Part shown: positions 46,267 through 59,056 of the stretch, in pieces
Layout of the letters: every line of letters begins with the position of its first letter
Position numbering within the stretch: position 1 is the first letter of the stretch
Source: Gnetum montanum
Taxonomy: Eukaryota; Streptophyta; Gnetopsida; Gnetales; Gnetaceae
Assembly (NCBI GenBank): GCA_015680685.1
Contig: MNCI01033650.1
Coordinates: 314,566-378,565, forward strand
Length of the DNA: 64,000 bases
Direction of reading: 5' to 3'
Program-made: the position numbers and the translations under genes
Notes under the pieces: generated by a model
The model's database searches: none
The model's input: only the letters and a program-made list of their open reading frames with translations
Told to the model about the DNA's origin: nothing

Positions 46267-47494
46267 GGTTTGAAGAATCTCTTTAATTATATGTTCCATC
46301 TTTCTGTGCCACATATAAGCATCATCTGTATTACTAATCAAGCACTTGGATTTAAGTTAGGATCATCTCCAAAAATAGTAGTGTAAATATTAGCCTTTCT
46401 AATTCCTTCTATCACAATGTTTCTAGTTGTTAAGTCTTTTATTCTACAAGTCTCTTTAGGAAAAGTAACATTGAAATTTGAATTACAGAGTTGACTTACA
46501 CTTAGAAGATTATGCTATAACCCTTTGACAAATAAAAATTTATTTACAATAGGTTGTCCCTTACCTCTTTCTCCTATGGTGTCAATACCTATTATATGAG
46601 CCTCCATGTCATCCCCAAAAGTGATAGTTTCATAATTTTGTTCTGTGAAGTGCATAAACTAAGTTTTATCTCTTGTCATATGTCTTGAACATCCACTATC
46701 AATATACCATGTGCTTTCTTTGACTACAGAGAGAGTAACTTCATCCATCATGTTCTATTTAGGCTTCCTCTATTTTTGCTTTGAAACTTGCAAAGTGCCT
46801 TGTCTAGGCTACTTTTGTAATGAGAAAGTGTAATGTTTTATCCTAAGATAGTAATATGCTTGAAAATGTCCAAACTTTCCACAATAGGAACAATTTAAGG
46901 TTCTAAATTTTGATATGTTACCAAACCTAGAACAACTTCCTTTTGTAGAGCCCTTGAAGTGTACATTATTTTACTCTTGATCTTTGGGATTTTCTAAAGA
47001 TGTCTTATTCATCTATTCAATAACATTGGTTAGTCTTTGAATCTCAGCCATTATGTTTAAGTTTTCTTTCTTAAGATAAGAACATTTATCGTTGAGGGTT
47101 GTAATCTCTATTGCTTTATCATGTAAGATATCTTTCATTTTAAAGCACAAATTTTGGAAACAAATAATTTCACTACAAAGAAACTAATAGCTTTATTTGA
47201 AGAAATTTTCTTCCTTTTTATGATGATTCCTATGACTATTTTGACTTTTCTTTTTGTCCAAATTGTCATATATATTACTAGCTTTGCAACCATAATCTCT
47301 TCTAGAAGCTATATGGCCTCTTCTATTACCTATCAAATTGAATGTAAAAAAGGGAAGAAAAGACTTACCTTTACTGATGTAGCATAAGGATTGAATGCAG
47401 TAATTGATGAAGCATATTAGTCTAGTTATTCAATTGAATCTGATGTTTTTGGCCCCTTCCATATTCATGTTGAGTTATCTACGTGAGATTACTA
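46267..47494 (-). pseudogene. gag-pol: Minus copia gag-protease region
   Basis: On the minus strand are a zinc knuckle LNCSYCGKFGHFQAYY (about 46910-46850; C-x2-C-x4-H-x4 with the last Cys changed to Tyr), then the protease core TWYIDSGCSRHMTRDK (about 46722-46676), KGQPIVNKFLFVKGL and HNLLSVSQLCN. A GAG-pre-integrase piece, YMWHRKMEHIIKEIL, lies next to the E3 border (about 46315-46272). Stops and frame changes occur throughout. Integrase is absent. Confidence 0.85.
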
Positions 47495-47507
47495 GGCTCT
47501 AATACCA
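47495..47507 (-). promoter_or_regulatory. Minus copia primer-binding site (tRNA-iMet)
   Basis: Minus strand TGGTATTAGAGCC, two bases from the LTR end. The usual plant copia site is TGGTATCAGAGC. Confidence 0.88.
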
Positions 47508-47509
47508 CT

Positions 47510-48580
47510 TCTGAATCTAGAACTCAATCAAAATTTCCCAATCAACATGAATAAGTTTCCCAATCAAAATTGCACCTATTACAAAAAAAACACCAAATGT
47601 TACATGGTTCCCCAACTTGGGTACTTCCACATTCAGAGGGTAGAATCTATGCACACCTCTAAACTTTGTCGCAATAAAATGTGGTTTGAAGGGCATCATT
47701 CTAAGCTTTGGACTAGAGTGTTTTGTCACTACAAAACCACTCAATCCTACAAGGTCCCAACAAGCTTAGAATGTGATTTTAGTGATCCACAACCTTTACA
47801 AAATTTAACTTCACTTTGAAGTGTTTTGACTTGCAAAACCACTCAACCTCATAGGATCCCAACAAGCTAAATGAGGATGACTTCTTCCAAGAAGAAAATC
47901 AACCCTGCAAGGCTACAAAAAAAAAAGAAAAAGACATAAGGAAAGAATATATCTAAACTTATAAGTCCTTTTTGTTGAAGCTCAATACAACATACAACCA
48001 AGCAAATGATGTTATAATGAATAACAAGAATATAATAGCATAGATAAGACAATGATGAATCTGATGTGAACACAATACTTCCACAATTCCTCAAGAATTT
48101 GGTATCTTCTTATAGCCTATGAATTATTGAAAACTCCTTGGAATTCATGTAATGGCTACCCAACATCTAGTGTATATTTTTTCTTTGAAGTTGGGATGTT
48201 TACCTAAGATTGGCCTCAATTCAGGAGAGACATCTCAGTAGAATAGGGGACATCTTCTATGGAACATCTTTGGGCAGACATCTTTTCTAGGATAAAGACA
48301 TCTCTTTTTCTAGGAGACGTCTCCTCAACTTTTGGGCCTTGTCTTTTGAGTCTTTCTCTTGTTAATTTGTCTTCTTCCCAGCCCTTGGAGCATCTTCATT
48401 TGGTTTGTAGCCCTCATTTTTATCATTCTCTCATCTTGGCCTATGTATTCTTTACTTTGTCTTCTTGTTGTAGATCTTGTTTCCTTGAGTTCTTATTCAT
48501 GCCTTGTAAGATCATCACACACCACAAACAATCCACGTTCTCCATTTTACTTAAGGTTATGACATACCAAAAGGTTAATA
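47510..48580 (-). repeat. Minus copia 5' LTR (1071 bp)
   Basis: Partner of 35012-36067. It ends ...AAGGTTAATA at 48580, next to the target copy GTCCC (48581-48585). Confidence 0.88.
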
Positions 48581-49218
48581 GTCCCAATTAGGATATCCCA
48601 AGTAAGATGTTCCAATTTTCAATGGGATGTTCCACCTGCATAAGAGCTATTTTTAGATAGACATCCTAAGCTCTAATGTGATGTTCCAACTAGCTATTTT
48701 CTAGCCATTACATGAATTCCATGAAGGTTTTGGAAACTAAAATGCTATAAAATAATGTGAAATTCTTGGAAGAAAGACAAGCACAGTTCATGTGATTGTT
48801 CCATCATTGTCTATATCTTGTGTTGTAATTGGTTCTTCAATTTTTCTATCATTTGTGAATTTTTTTTTATTATAAGAGCTTCAAGGTAAGGAACTTTTAA
48901 AGACTAGTTACATTCTCTTCTTAATTATTCCTTCTCTCTTTGTAGCCCTACAAGGTTGATGTTCTTCTTACAAGAAGGCACCTTGTGAGCTTGCTAGGAC
49001 CTTGTGAGGTTGAGTGTGTTTCTAGTAAGAAAACACTTATGGTATCCTTTAAACCAAATTTTTGAAGGAATAAAGTCCATAGGTATGCAAGGATTCTACC
49101 CATTGACTATATAAGTACCCAATTTAGCAAACCATGTAAAATTGGGTGTAGTTTTTGGTGTCTTGATTGTTTGAATTAGGGAACTTATTCAACCCCCCTT
49201 TTGAGTTCTTAGTTCTTA
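48581..49218 (+). repeat. Plus copia 5' LTR, second part
   Basis: Continues 35011; aligns with 3' LTR 52195-52660 (ATGTTCCAATTTTCAATGGGATGTTCCA against ATGTCCCAATTTTCAGTGGGATGTCCCA). Ends ...TTCTTA two bases before the PBS at 49221. Confidence 0.85.
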
Positions 49219-49220
49219 AG

Positions 49221-49232
49221 TGGAATCAAAGC
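49221..49232 (+). promoter_or_regulatory. Plus copia primer-binding site
   Basis: TGGAATCAAAGC, a diverged TGGTATCAGAGC (tRNA-iMet) site. Confidence 0.75.
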
Positions 49233-49289
49233 ATGGTTCTCTCTATTTGGAGCTTAAATTTTCAAGAGTGAATGATGGAAGGGACATCA

Positions 49290-51620
49290 CAAACCAAGCC
49301 ACCAATAATATATGGATTCAACTTTACAAATTTGAGAGCTACATTGATAAGATTCATCAAATTCATCTTAGAGAGTTACATTTAGTTCATCTAGCATAAA
49401 GATAAGGCAAGAGGTAAGCAACATAACTTTTCTGATCATAATAAGTCCTCTCCTCAATGTTGGATGTGTAATGGAAGAGGTCATATGACCTTCAAAAGAT
49501 CTTGTACTTGCAAGTTACATGAAGAGAAATTTAGTAAAGAAATAAGGACTACCAACATCAATACTAAGTGGGATGAAAAAGGAAAAGTAAGTTATGCATC
49601 TAAAGACTCTTATTATTTATGTTTTTCATTGGCAAATCAAGAATTCATCAATGATCCAACATCCTATGATGAAGCTAAATAAGTTGAGATTACTTTAGAA
49701 GAAAGGTATGAGTTTCTTTGTAATGAGGTTATTTCCTTTCAAAGTTTATGCTTTAAAATGAAAGAGATTTTGCATGATAAGGAAATAAAAATTGCAACTC
49801 TTAATTTTGAATGTTTATATCTTAAGAAAAAAAAACTCAAGCTTAACAATTGAGGTTTAGAAGTTAACAAGTGTTATTGAGTAGACTAATAAGAAATTAT
49901 CAAATGAAAAGCTAAGCTTTGAAAAATATATTAAAAAAAGAGGTCAAGATCAAAGGCATCCACACATCAAAGCATCATCATTAGGTTTTGAAAATTTAAC
50001 AAATATTCTCCCAAGTTTGATGATGTCGTTAAATTTAAAAACATAAGTTGTTTTTATTGTGGGAAAATTGAACATGTTCAAGCTTATTGTTATTCATGGT
50101 TAAAATACTACACTTGGTCTTTTTCAAAGTAACCTAGAAAAGGTGCTTTGCAAGGAAAGAAAGTTTGAAGGTAAAGAGACAAAAGCTCTGAACAAGGAAT
50201 GATTTCACAAATTGCACTCTTTGTTGTTAAAAAAAGAACATGGTACATTAATAGTGGTTGTTCAAGACATATGACAAGAGACAAATCTCAATTCATACAA
50301 TTTTCAAAATAGAGCTGTTGAGCTATCATCTTTGGAGATAACATGGAAGCTTCGCTCAAAGGTATTGGTACCATTAGAGGTAAAGGTAAAGGTCAACCTA
50401 TTGTTAGTCAAGTCTTTTTTGTTGAAGGACTAAAACATAATCTTCTTAGTGTTAGTTAGCTTTGTGATTTAAATTTTGATGTTATCTTTTCTAAAGATAC
50501 TTGTAAAGTAAAATATTTGCTATCTAGAAAAATTATTATCAAAGGGAATAGAAAGAAAAATGTTCATACTATTGTTTTTGATGATAACCTTAACCTTGAA
50601 TCTAAGGTTAAGGTTAAGGTAGGATAGATATTACCTTATTTCTCAAACATGAAGGTAAATATTTAATTATTGTGCAAATTTAAGTTGATGATATTATATT
50701 TGAAGCTACTAATGAGATTTTATGCAAGAAATTCTTAGAACTTATGCAAATAGAGTTTGAAATAAGCATGATGGGAGAACTCATTAATTTTCATGGCTTT
50801 CAAATTAATTTTTTTAAAAAAAGGTGAAACCTTCATTAGTCAAACTAAGTACATCAAAGATCTTTTACATTGACTCAATTTGGTAGATGTGAAGGTAAAA
50901 ACTATACCTATGGTTGCAAACTTCAAACTTATTAAAGATGATCAAGAAAAGTATGTTGATATCAAACTTTTGGTAGTTTACTTTACTTAAATGCTAGTAG
51001 GCCTAATATAGCCTTAAGTATTGAAATTTGTGCTAGGTATCAAGATAATCCCAAAGAATCACATTTAAAAGTTGTTAAACAAATTTTTCATTACTTAAAA
51101 GGTACTACTAATTGGGGACTTTGGTATTCAAAGTACTCATCACCTGATCTTATTGGTTATTGTGATGTAGATTTGACAAGTTGTACAGCAAATCATCAAA
51201 GTGCAAGTGTAAATTGCTTCTTTCTAGGAAAAAGTCTTGTATTTTGGGAAAAAAAAATGTCTACAACACTCTCTACAACAGAAGTAGAATACATTTTAGT
51301 TGGAAGCTACTATGCACAAATTTTATGGATGAAGGAAACTCTCAAGGATCTAGGGATCCAATAAAATTCCACACCTATCTTTTATGACAATAGAAATGCT
51401 ATCAACATGACAAAGAACCTTGTTCAACATTCTTATACAAAACACATTGAAACTTGTCATGATTTCATATGTGAACATAATCAACTTGGACATATAAAGC
51501 TAGAATACATTAGAACAAATAGCCAACTTGCTAATGCATTCACCAAGCTTCTTGATGAAGGATGATTAACTGCTTTGTGTAAAGACATAGGGATAGGACC
51601 TTGTTCTATTAGGTAAGTAA
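49290..51620 (+). pseudogene. gag-pol: Plus copia gag-pol with integrase and early RT deleted
   Basis: Ordered pieces: CWMCNGRGHMTFKRSC (about 49464-49512), a coiled coil (49690-49930), a second knuckle CFYCGKIEHVQAYCYSW (about 50053-50105), protease TWYINSGCSRHMTRDKSQF (about 50240-50296), GKGQPIVSQVFFVEGLKHNL, LSRKIIIKG, then a jump at about 50620 to late RT (DDIIFEATNEILCKKFLELM, MGELINFHGFQINF, KYIKDLL). RNase H follows: CARYQDNPKESHLKVVKQIF, WGLWYSKYSSPDLIGYCD, STTEVEYILVGSYYAQILWM, FYDNRNAINMTKN, GHIKLEYIRTNSQLANAFTK. Integrase (HHCC, DDE) and the first RT half are missing. Stops and frame changes are frequent. Confidence 0.88.
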
Positions 51621-51832
51621 TGTTTTTTATTTATTTCTTTCACAATAAAAATAAAAATACAAAAATAAATATATAAAATAATTTCAAAAATAAGGTTTCC
51701 AGCATATGTTTAGGGGAAGTTTTCCTAGGGAAACTTCTTTTTGGTAATGCCAGTATGTTATGCTATTAACTTATGTTATGTTTTGTGCTAACCCATTTTC
51801 CAAGTTTTGGATAATACCAAAAAAGGTGAGAT
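51621..51832 (+). other. Plus copia 3' untranslated region and purine tract
   Basis: Ends AAAAAAGGTGAGAT immediately before the LTR. The counterpart in the minus element is AAAAAGGGGAAGAT. Confidence 0.75.
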
Positions 51833-52660
51833 TTTTGACCTTTTTGTATGTTAAAACCTTAGAAAATGGAGAATGTGGTAAGTGTTTATGTGATTTGGGA
51901 GGACTAGCATGAAAAATATCAAAACCAAAAGCATGTTGAAATAAGGATAATCATAAGCTTCAAAGTGACAAGATAAGTTCTATATAAGATGAGAGTTGAG
52001 TTTTCAAAATGAGAGTTGGGATGCCAATCAAAGATGACGCAAAGTCTCAATTAGAAAACAATGTCTATAAGCCAGAAGAAGATGTTCCGAGACTTACTGA
52101 GATGTCCCAAATATCAAAGAAATGTCCAAGAGTTCAAAGTACAATTGTAGGCTAGACATCCCAAATAAATAGCAAACATCCCAATTACTACTAGGACATT
52201 CTAGTTGGGACGTCCCAAGTGAGATGTCCCAATTTTCAGTGGGATGTCCCACTTGCATAAGAGTTGTTTTTAGATAGATGTCCAAGCTCTAATGGGACAT
52301 CCCAACTAGCGATTTCCTAGGTGTTGCATGAATTTTAAGGAGATTTTAAAAAGTAAAAGACTATAAAATAAAGTGTAACTCTTGGAAAAAAGGATAAGCA
52401 CTAGTCATGTGATTATTCCATCATGGTCTATATCTTGTGTTATAATTGGCGCTTTAATTTTTCTATTATTTATGAATTTTTTTGTTTTGTAAGAGCTTCA
52501 AAGTAAGGAACTTGTAAAGCTTAGTTACATTCTCTCCTTGATTATTTCTTCTCTCTTTGTATCCTTGTGGGATAGATGTACTTCTTGTGAGAAGGCATCC
52601 TATGAGCTTGTTGGGACCTTATGGGGTTGAGTGTGTTTCAAGTGAGAAAACACTCCATGC
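51833..52660 (+). repeat. Plus copia 3' LTR, 3' end lost
   Basis: Aligns to the two-part 5' LTR up to GTGAGAAAACACTCC (52660). The last 200 bp or so (49040-49218 in the 5' LTR) are missing. E3-like ORF2 sequence follows at once. Confidence 0.85.
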
Positions 52661-54144
52661 CCAGCTAATATAACTGAAACTAAAGATGTGGAAACCATAG
52701 CTGAAACATCAATGGTCCTTGAAAAGCATGAATATGTGTTAAAAAAATTGCTCAAGATGAGACAAGTTATGCAAAACCTTTTTGATATCCCTTGTGACAT
52801 CACTACAATCTAGTCAAAATTGATTTCAACAAAATGAAAATTGGTCATGGCAAAAACTCGAATATAACACATAGAAAGTGAAGTGCAAAGGTTACATGAA
52901 AAATTTGCCATATTAAGAGTAAAAAGACAAGACCCTACACAACACATTGCACTTGATTAGTTGGAATAGTTTAGAAATGAACAGGTTGATAAACTAATGG
53001 CCAAATACACATAAATGAAGATGGAGAAGAAAAAGGTAGTGTGAAGTGCTTCTGTAGAAAACACCCAAACATACATCCATGTTAAAACTCTAACTCCATT
53101 AGAAGAAGAAGATAAGAAGATTATTATAGAAAACATGAGGTTAACAAACATAGAGAAGCTAAAGAATGTGCTAGAATAAAGCATCCATCAACTAAGAGAA
53201 AAATTCACCAGAGTTAACCTTACCATCAAATAATTGACCCAAGAAAATAGAACTTTATTAATGAAAGAAGTTCACACTGTGCAAAAGAAATCAACAATTA
53301 AGATTAGAACATGGTAAACAAGGCAAACACATGAAAGGATGAAAGAGCACTTCATGGATCAAGTTAGCATGTAAAGAAAATTAATGAGAAGGAGCTCTAG
53401 ATGATCAAAGCTAGAATTAGCTCCATCGAAGCATAGACACTTGATTAGCAGCCCATCTTAGATAACCATGTCCACATCCATCAAATCAAAGTAAAGAATA
53501 AAAACTTGTAAATTAAGGATTTAATAGAATACATGAGGTTAGTAAATCTTAGGTATGCTAACTTGGCCATGTTAACAGGAGGCAAACCAAGAACAGAACT
53601 AGAGCAACAAGTGACTATGATATATTCAATGTGTGAAAAGGAGTTTTCTAATAGAAAAAACACCCAACAAAGGCTTCAAATATGAAACTCCAAACTCTAA
53701 GTAGTTAAGGCTAGCTAACAAGATTAGAAAGATACAATAGCAAACCTAGCCAAAGCAATGATAAACTATCAAGAACTAAAGAAAGTGGTCAGAGCCTTTG
53801 AAGAAGAAAGAATGCAGTTTTCTATAGGATATGTTAAGGCAAACAAAATGTTCATACAACTATTGTGCCCTTGGGATGTACTAACTCCAACCAACATTGT
53901 TGAATTTACATCGATGGTACATAATCCTAGATCAAAGGAAGAAAAACATAAGTACCTCTTAGCAAATATCAATTTCAAAAACTTGACAACAAGGGGAGAA
54001 ATTCAATGGAGAAGCCACCACTACCTAGAACATAAAGAAAACTACATCAAGCTTGATTTTATTTTATTTTGTTTTATCTTATTTTTTTCATATGTAACCC
54101 CAATAGTTTGTAAAAAAATCTATCATTGTTTTTGTTTAAACTAA
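52661..54144 (+). pseudogene. E5 ORF2 fragment (coiled coil and C-terminus)
   Basis: The plus-strand counterpart of E3 ORF2. Matches include SEVQRLHEKFAILRVKRQDP, MEKKKVV, MRLTNIEKLKNVLE, SIHQLREKFTRVN, INYQELKKVVRAFEEERMQF, YVKANKMFIQLLCPWD and MVHNPRSKEEKHKYLL, in the same order as in E3 (minus, 38440 to 37240). The last 128 codons (53758-54144) are open and extend past the point where E3 is broken. The domain present in E3 at 39711-38878 is missing, cut off at the copia junction. The conserved order in two insertions shows ORF2 belongs to the family rather than being a chance insertion in E3. Confidence 0.8.
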
Positions 54145-54174
54145 AGGTTGAGTTTTTAGTTAGTCATGGGAATA

Positions 54175-54978
54175 TGATAAAATGTTTTATCATGTGGACT
54201 ATATATCATATCTATGATATTGTAGTTATGATATCGTAGCTCTGCATACATTATCGTAAATATGATGTAGTTGAACATGGTCATGCCTATAAATACCAAT
54301 CTACCATCATGTCAAAGTAATAAGTTTTTGCTAACCCTAAGCAAAATTTTTGCAATTTCTTTTTGTAAAGCTAGAGTTAGAGTGAATGCCTACAATGTGG
54401 TGAATTACAGTTACATGAAATCTTTTTTTAAGTAGACTATTCCTAAGATCAAGATTGTTCTTCATCATTGTTTACTTTTATACAATCACTTACATTTACT
54501 AAGTCATTTACTATTCTAATGTCTATTAGTAAGATAGAAGTATGACCGGTTTCAAACATAAAGTATAACTGTTTGGTAACCTAATGGTAACTTTGCTTAA
54601 TTCATTGAGTAGTAAAGTAATTCTAATAATAATTACATTACCCCAAGACATGTATCAAAAATTAGGCATAGATACTTATTGTGATATAATAGAATAGATT
54701 TACATTTTCATTATATTTAGAATTAGAATTTATAATCATTTTCATCATGTTGACACTTACCACATTTAAAGCCAGGCAACATCATTTTATCATATACTCA
54801 ACTAAGAGATAAATCATATGATTTTCACCTCACTAACTCTAAATGGGAAAACAATGATCATGAACTTAACACCAACTTGCTAGTATACGTATATTATCCA
54901 TCTACAGATTATGATCTAGTCGTGTGTGAACTCTTGTCACTTGTATAGTCGAGTGTTGGAATACCCAACCACTCATCA
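54175..54978 (+). repeat. E5 3' LTR (804 bp)
   Basis: TGATAAAATG...CCACTCATCA, preceded by TAGTCATGGGAATA like the E2 purine tract. TATAAATA at 54288-54295. U3 contains ATGATATCGTAG-type words. The right flank is ATCAC; no left target copy survives. Confidence 0.85.
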
Positions 54979-57900
54979 ATCACATAAATTAAAAAGTGAG
55001 GAGGTGGTTAACAGTATATTCAACTCTAATATGGTTCCGATTCATCCCATGTAATTACAACTAAATTACAAGGAGAGAATACTTATGATTCCAACTCATA
55101 AGCATGTGTCACCTATGAACTTCATGTCATTCCAACACATGAAAAATAGCTACATGGAACGTTGGATGGTTCCAAGGAAGAGATGTATGACATGTTGTAT
55201 CTAGAATCCATATTTTTACTTTACTTTGGTTTCCCCTTTCCTCTCATATTTAAAAAAAATGTTATTATGTAACATATTACATGAAGATATAGAAACATGG
55301 ACCTATATTACATGACTCATATGGCATCATGAAAAATAAATTTATCTCCTACAATGATAAAAAAAATAAAATGATATGAGGGAAGCACACATTAGACTAC
55401 AAATATTATCATTATTAATGTGATTAGTAAAGATTCAGGGAATAATGATAACTTCTACCACTCACTGTTAATTCCTTGAAGGTCATATGCATTATGGAAT
55501 GCCTAAATATAAAGGTAAGAATAATTGTTTGTGGATCTCTTATAGTTTGAGATGGTTACCATGACAATTTTTATATCTAGATTACATTGTTGTACTACCT
55601 AAGAATTTATAACATCTTAGTTAAATCATAATAACCATCCTAATCAAATAAAGGATTAGTTTCATTTATCATATCTCCACAAATGTGGAAAAATTGAAAT
55701 TGCAAAAGAGGATTTTTAAAGTAATTGTCATCGTAGTTTTGGATTTATAGATCCTTATACTAGGAATTCTTATCCTTAAGATCAGAGAAATTTACTTTGA
55801 TATCTTCATCATCCTCATTAGAACCTCCTAGATATAGGGACATCCTATGTTTTTCTTTCTAGTAAAACATTTGATGTTGAAGTTCTTACTTCTACTAAGG
55901 ATTTTAACTATACTCTTCTTGTGCTAGAACTTAGTAATCGTCAATGTCATAAATGAGGCTCAAATTTTTTAAGGTTATAACAAGGATACCCCTTGTAGCT
56001 TCATTTTATTATTTGTAGAACTTACCTTAGACATCTTTCTATATTACTTTATTATTTTGATGAAAGGTCAAGATTTTAGGTGGTGTAGATTATTCTAACC
56101 CATTTTTAAAGGTGATATAGATCATATTTCTTCTTTGAGATTTATCATTTCTTTAACTCCTAGTTATTTTTGTTGGTTTGAATATGCACTTTGGAAACTC
56201 CTACTCCACTTATTTCAAATGTACTTCTTGTGGTTTAGAAGACAAAGAAATAAATTCAACAAGCCCACGTTCAAGGTAATTAAAGGCCACATCTACATAT
56301 GAAAATATTGTGAAAGCACATATTCAAAGCTCAAATCTCAAGAGAATACAAAGATTACGTGAAGTCAAAATAGATTTTTTGTAAAATAGGGACTAAAGAT
56401 ATGCAATTTATATTTGAATTATTATGCCAAATAAGACAAAATATAAAATTCTATTATTTTTACTTTCATTAAAAGATTGATAGATAGATGTAATTAGAAA
56501 ATAGTTCCAATCTCTTATTTTTCTGGAATTTCTAGTTTAATTATCAATAAAATAGGCTTGTCCCATCATATACTATTATGGCTCCATCATTTAGATATAA
56601 CTATGTGGGCAAATCATGTTTGTAAGAGATTAAATTAATGCCATTGAGGAAAATTTGTGCTAAAATAATAAGACAAATGATGTTACAAAATTTTTTCACT
56701 ACAATAAATTTCATCATTAATCATCAATTTAGCATATTCAATAATTTATTAATCCAAGAAGTTGAACAATCACATTCAAGACTACTCTTATGTAACCAAT
56801 TTCATCCATTAAATCAACTTTAAAAAATTCAAAATTTTGCATATTGCAAAATGAGCTTTTCAAGAAGCCTAAGATTAACCCAAAACTCATTTGGATTGTA
56901 AAGATATCGTAACTACAAAATCAGAAAAATATTATTTTTCTTACTTGGATTACCCATATCATCCACTATATTTGGTTGCCAAAAATTTTCAAAACAAAAT
57001 TCTTTTAAATATTCTTACATCTAAAAAATCAACAATTTTTAGGTTTTCATTGTTATTTACCATTGTTATTATCTTATTCCTATGCCCAAGAAACTAAGAA
57101 AAAAAATACAAAATCAGAAAAAAAAACATATAAAATCTAAATATATATGTAAAATAAGTAGTCTAATAATGTCTTTCTTGACAACAATGCCAATAATAGG
57201 AATTCCTCTTAGCTAAGATCATAAGAAGTGTGTCAATAAAATACATGATGATCTAGTCTTAAATACTTAAAATGACAAGAATATAAATTGCAAAGTTTAC
57301 TTATGTATGTTATTATGTTCAAACAATATAGAATATTAGAGTATATATAACATAAGTGTGTTACCACAATAAATATGTAATATTTTATAATGTTGATGTT
57401 TTTATAAACTTTAAAATCAAGAATAAAACATCAAATAGATCATGTGTCAATCCCTTGTAGGATAAGAGCAATACAAAATTAAAGCATACACACATAAAAT
57501 CTATGCCTAGGATAGGTGTGATATCCATCTTAAATAATAATTAAATACATATTAGCATCATGGTCCCTTATAGAATATGTGTAGTGCCAACACATAAAAG
57601 TAATAAATTCTTTGTAATCATATCTTTGATAGTCCAACACCATTTTGAATAGATGTCTCCTAAGAAGATTCATCATAAGCTTCACATAACTACATGAAAC
57701 TATCTAATAAAATTAAGTAAAATATTTTAAATTAATTAAATGTGTATGATGTTACTATTTTTGTCTATTCAAAAAGTTTATCAATAATCTCATATTTTTG
57801 GTTTATTAATAATAATATACTTAGAAAATTAATAGAAAATAAAATGAATTTTATTAATTACATTGACACTTAACTTTATGTTAACCAAAGGATTATATAA

Positions 57901-59056
57901 GATGTAAGCATGATGTCACCATTGCATGATGAAGTAATGATTCTAAGATACAAAACAAAATAAAGGAAAAAACACACAATACACTAGAAAAAATAAAAGA
58001 AGTACAAAAATAAAATATGTAAAATGGATCCTTACCTTGGTATTTATAGTTCTTGGTTCGGCTCTCATGAGGGTAAGATAGCTATTGGATGCTCTAGGTC
58101 CTATGCTACTATAGGAGATTCTTTTTCAACCATTTTTCTAATAAAAATTGTGATTTCTAGCTACTGCAAACTTTATACATTGTTATATAACCCTATAATG
58201 TTTTTAATATTAGTTATATGTCTTGGGATATAATTATAGTGAAATTATTTTAAACCTTCTTCCTCCTGACATAAATCACAGTTTCTATAAGAATGCATTA
58301 GCACTAGGATGTTCCTATCAACTAGTCATAGGAAGCTATGTCCCTCAAGGGGAAATTATAATCTCTAAGGGAAAGTAAGTTCCATCTTATAAGTAAGAAA
58401 TGCATATCCCAACTAGATTCGTAGTTCCATAGAGAGATCCTAGAGCTTAAGAAACATAAGGACATGATTCCAAAGAAGGAAAAAGTAAAATGAGAGTAGA
58501 ATGAAACCCACATACATTTTGACTAACTTACTACATACCAATATCTATCTTAAACTATAATTAAAATATGTTTACTCAACCTACACAAGTCTCCAAGTAT
58601 ATTAAAATATCTACATTATTATCTCATGTCTTTTTATTTATTTTTTAATGATATGTCCACTACCTTATATTACTTAAATATCATTAAACATCATAAATTA
58701 CTATAATCAAAATAATGATCTTATTATAAAGTAACTAAGTTATAAAATAAGTTTATGAGTTTAAACTTACTTGGATAATTGTTATCTTAGCCACCTTTAA
58801 TTTTTTAGGTTTAATGCGTTTAATTTTAGACTTTAAATGATTAGCAAAAAATTGAAGGTAATGAACCCTCCCTAAGATGAAGATTAAAATCAGGGGAAAT
58901 ATAATTTATGTTATTATTGAAGATGATATTTGAAAGTAGGCTAAGAGCAAGTTTTAGTTTCGAGATGTTTATTTGCTTAGGCATGAGGCCAAGGCTAGAA
59001 TATATTTGCTAGTGGATTGAAATTAAATGAAAAAATTTAGTTGCTTAGGTACTATG
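54979..59056. other. AT-rich, nothing recognised
   Basis: About 4 kb with stops in all frames, A/T runs and no conserved motif I could name. Some short T-rich frames (for example 56638-56823, 58024-58233) look random. Confidence 0.5.

Larger units (their letters stand above)
35012..48580 (-). mobile_element. Inner minus-strand Ty1/copia element
   Basis: Bounded by TGTGGATTAAG at 35012 and ...GGTTAATA at 48580, flanked by GTCCC on both sides (35007-35011; 48581-48585). It shares its LTR family with the outer plus element, so the two lie head to head. Internal sequence survives at 36068-36454 and 46267-47509. Between them sits E3, and integrase and most of RT are missing. Confidence 0.88.
34608..52660 (+). 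mobile_element. Outer plus-strand Ty1/copia element, split by insertion
   Basis: Its 5' LTR is in two parts, 34608-35011 and 48581-49218, separated by the minus-strand copia element. The internal region is 49219-51832 and the 3' LTR starts at 51833 and is cut off at 52660. Internal order: PBS, zinc knuckle, protease, a large deletion of integrase and early RT, late RT/RNase H, then a purine tract. It is non-functional. Confidence 0.85.

Noticed and set aside
50587-50620. AAGGTTAAGGTTAAGG resembling telomere-like repeats
   Set aside because: Only a few units, inside copia coding sequence, and not the plant telomere unit TTTAGGG.
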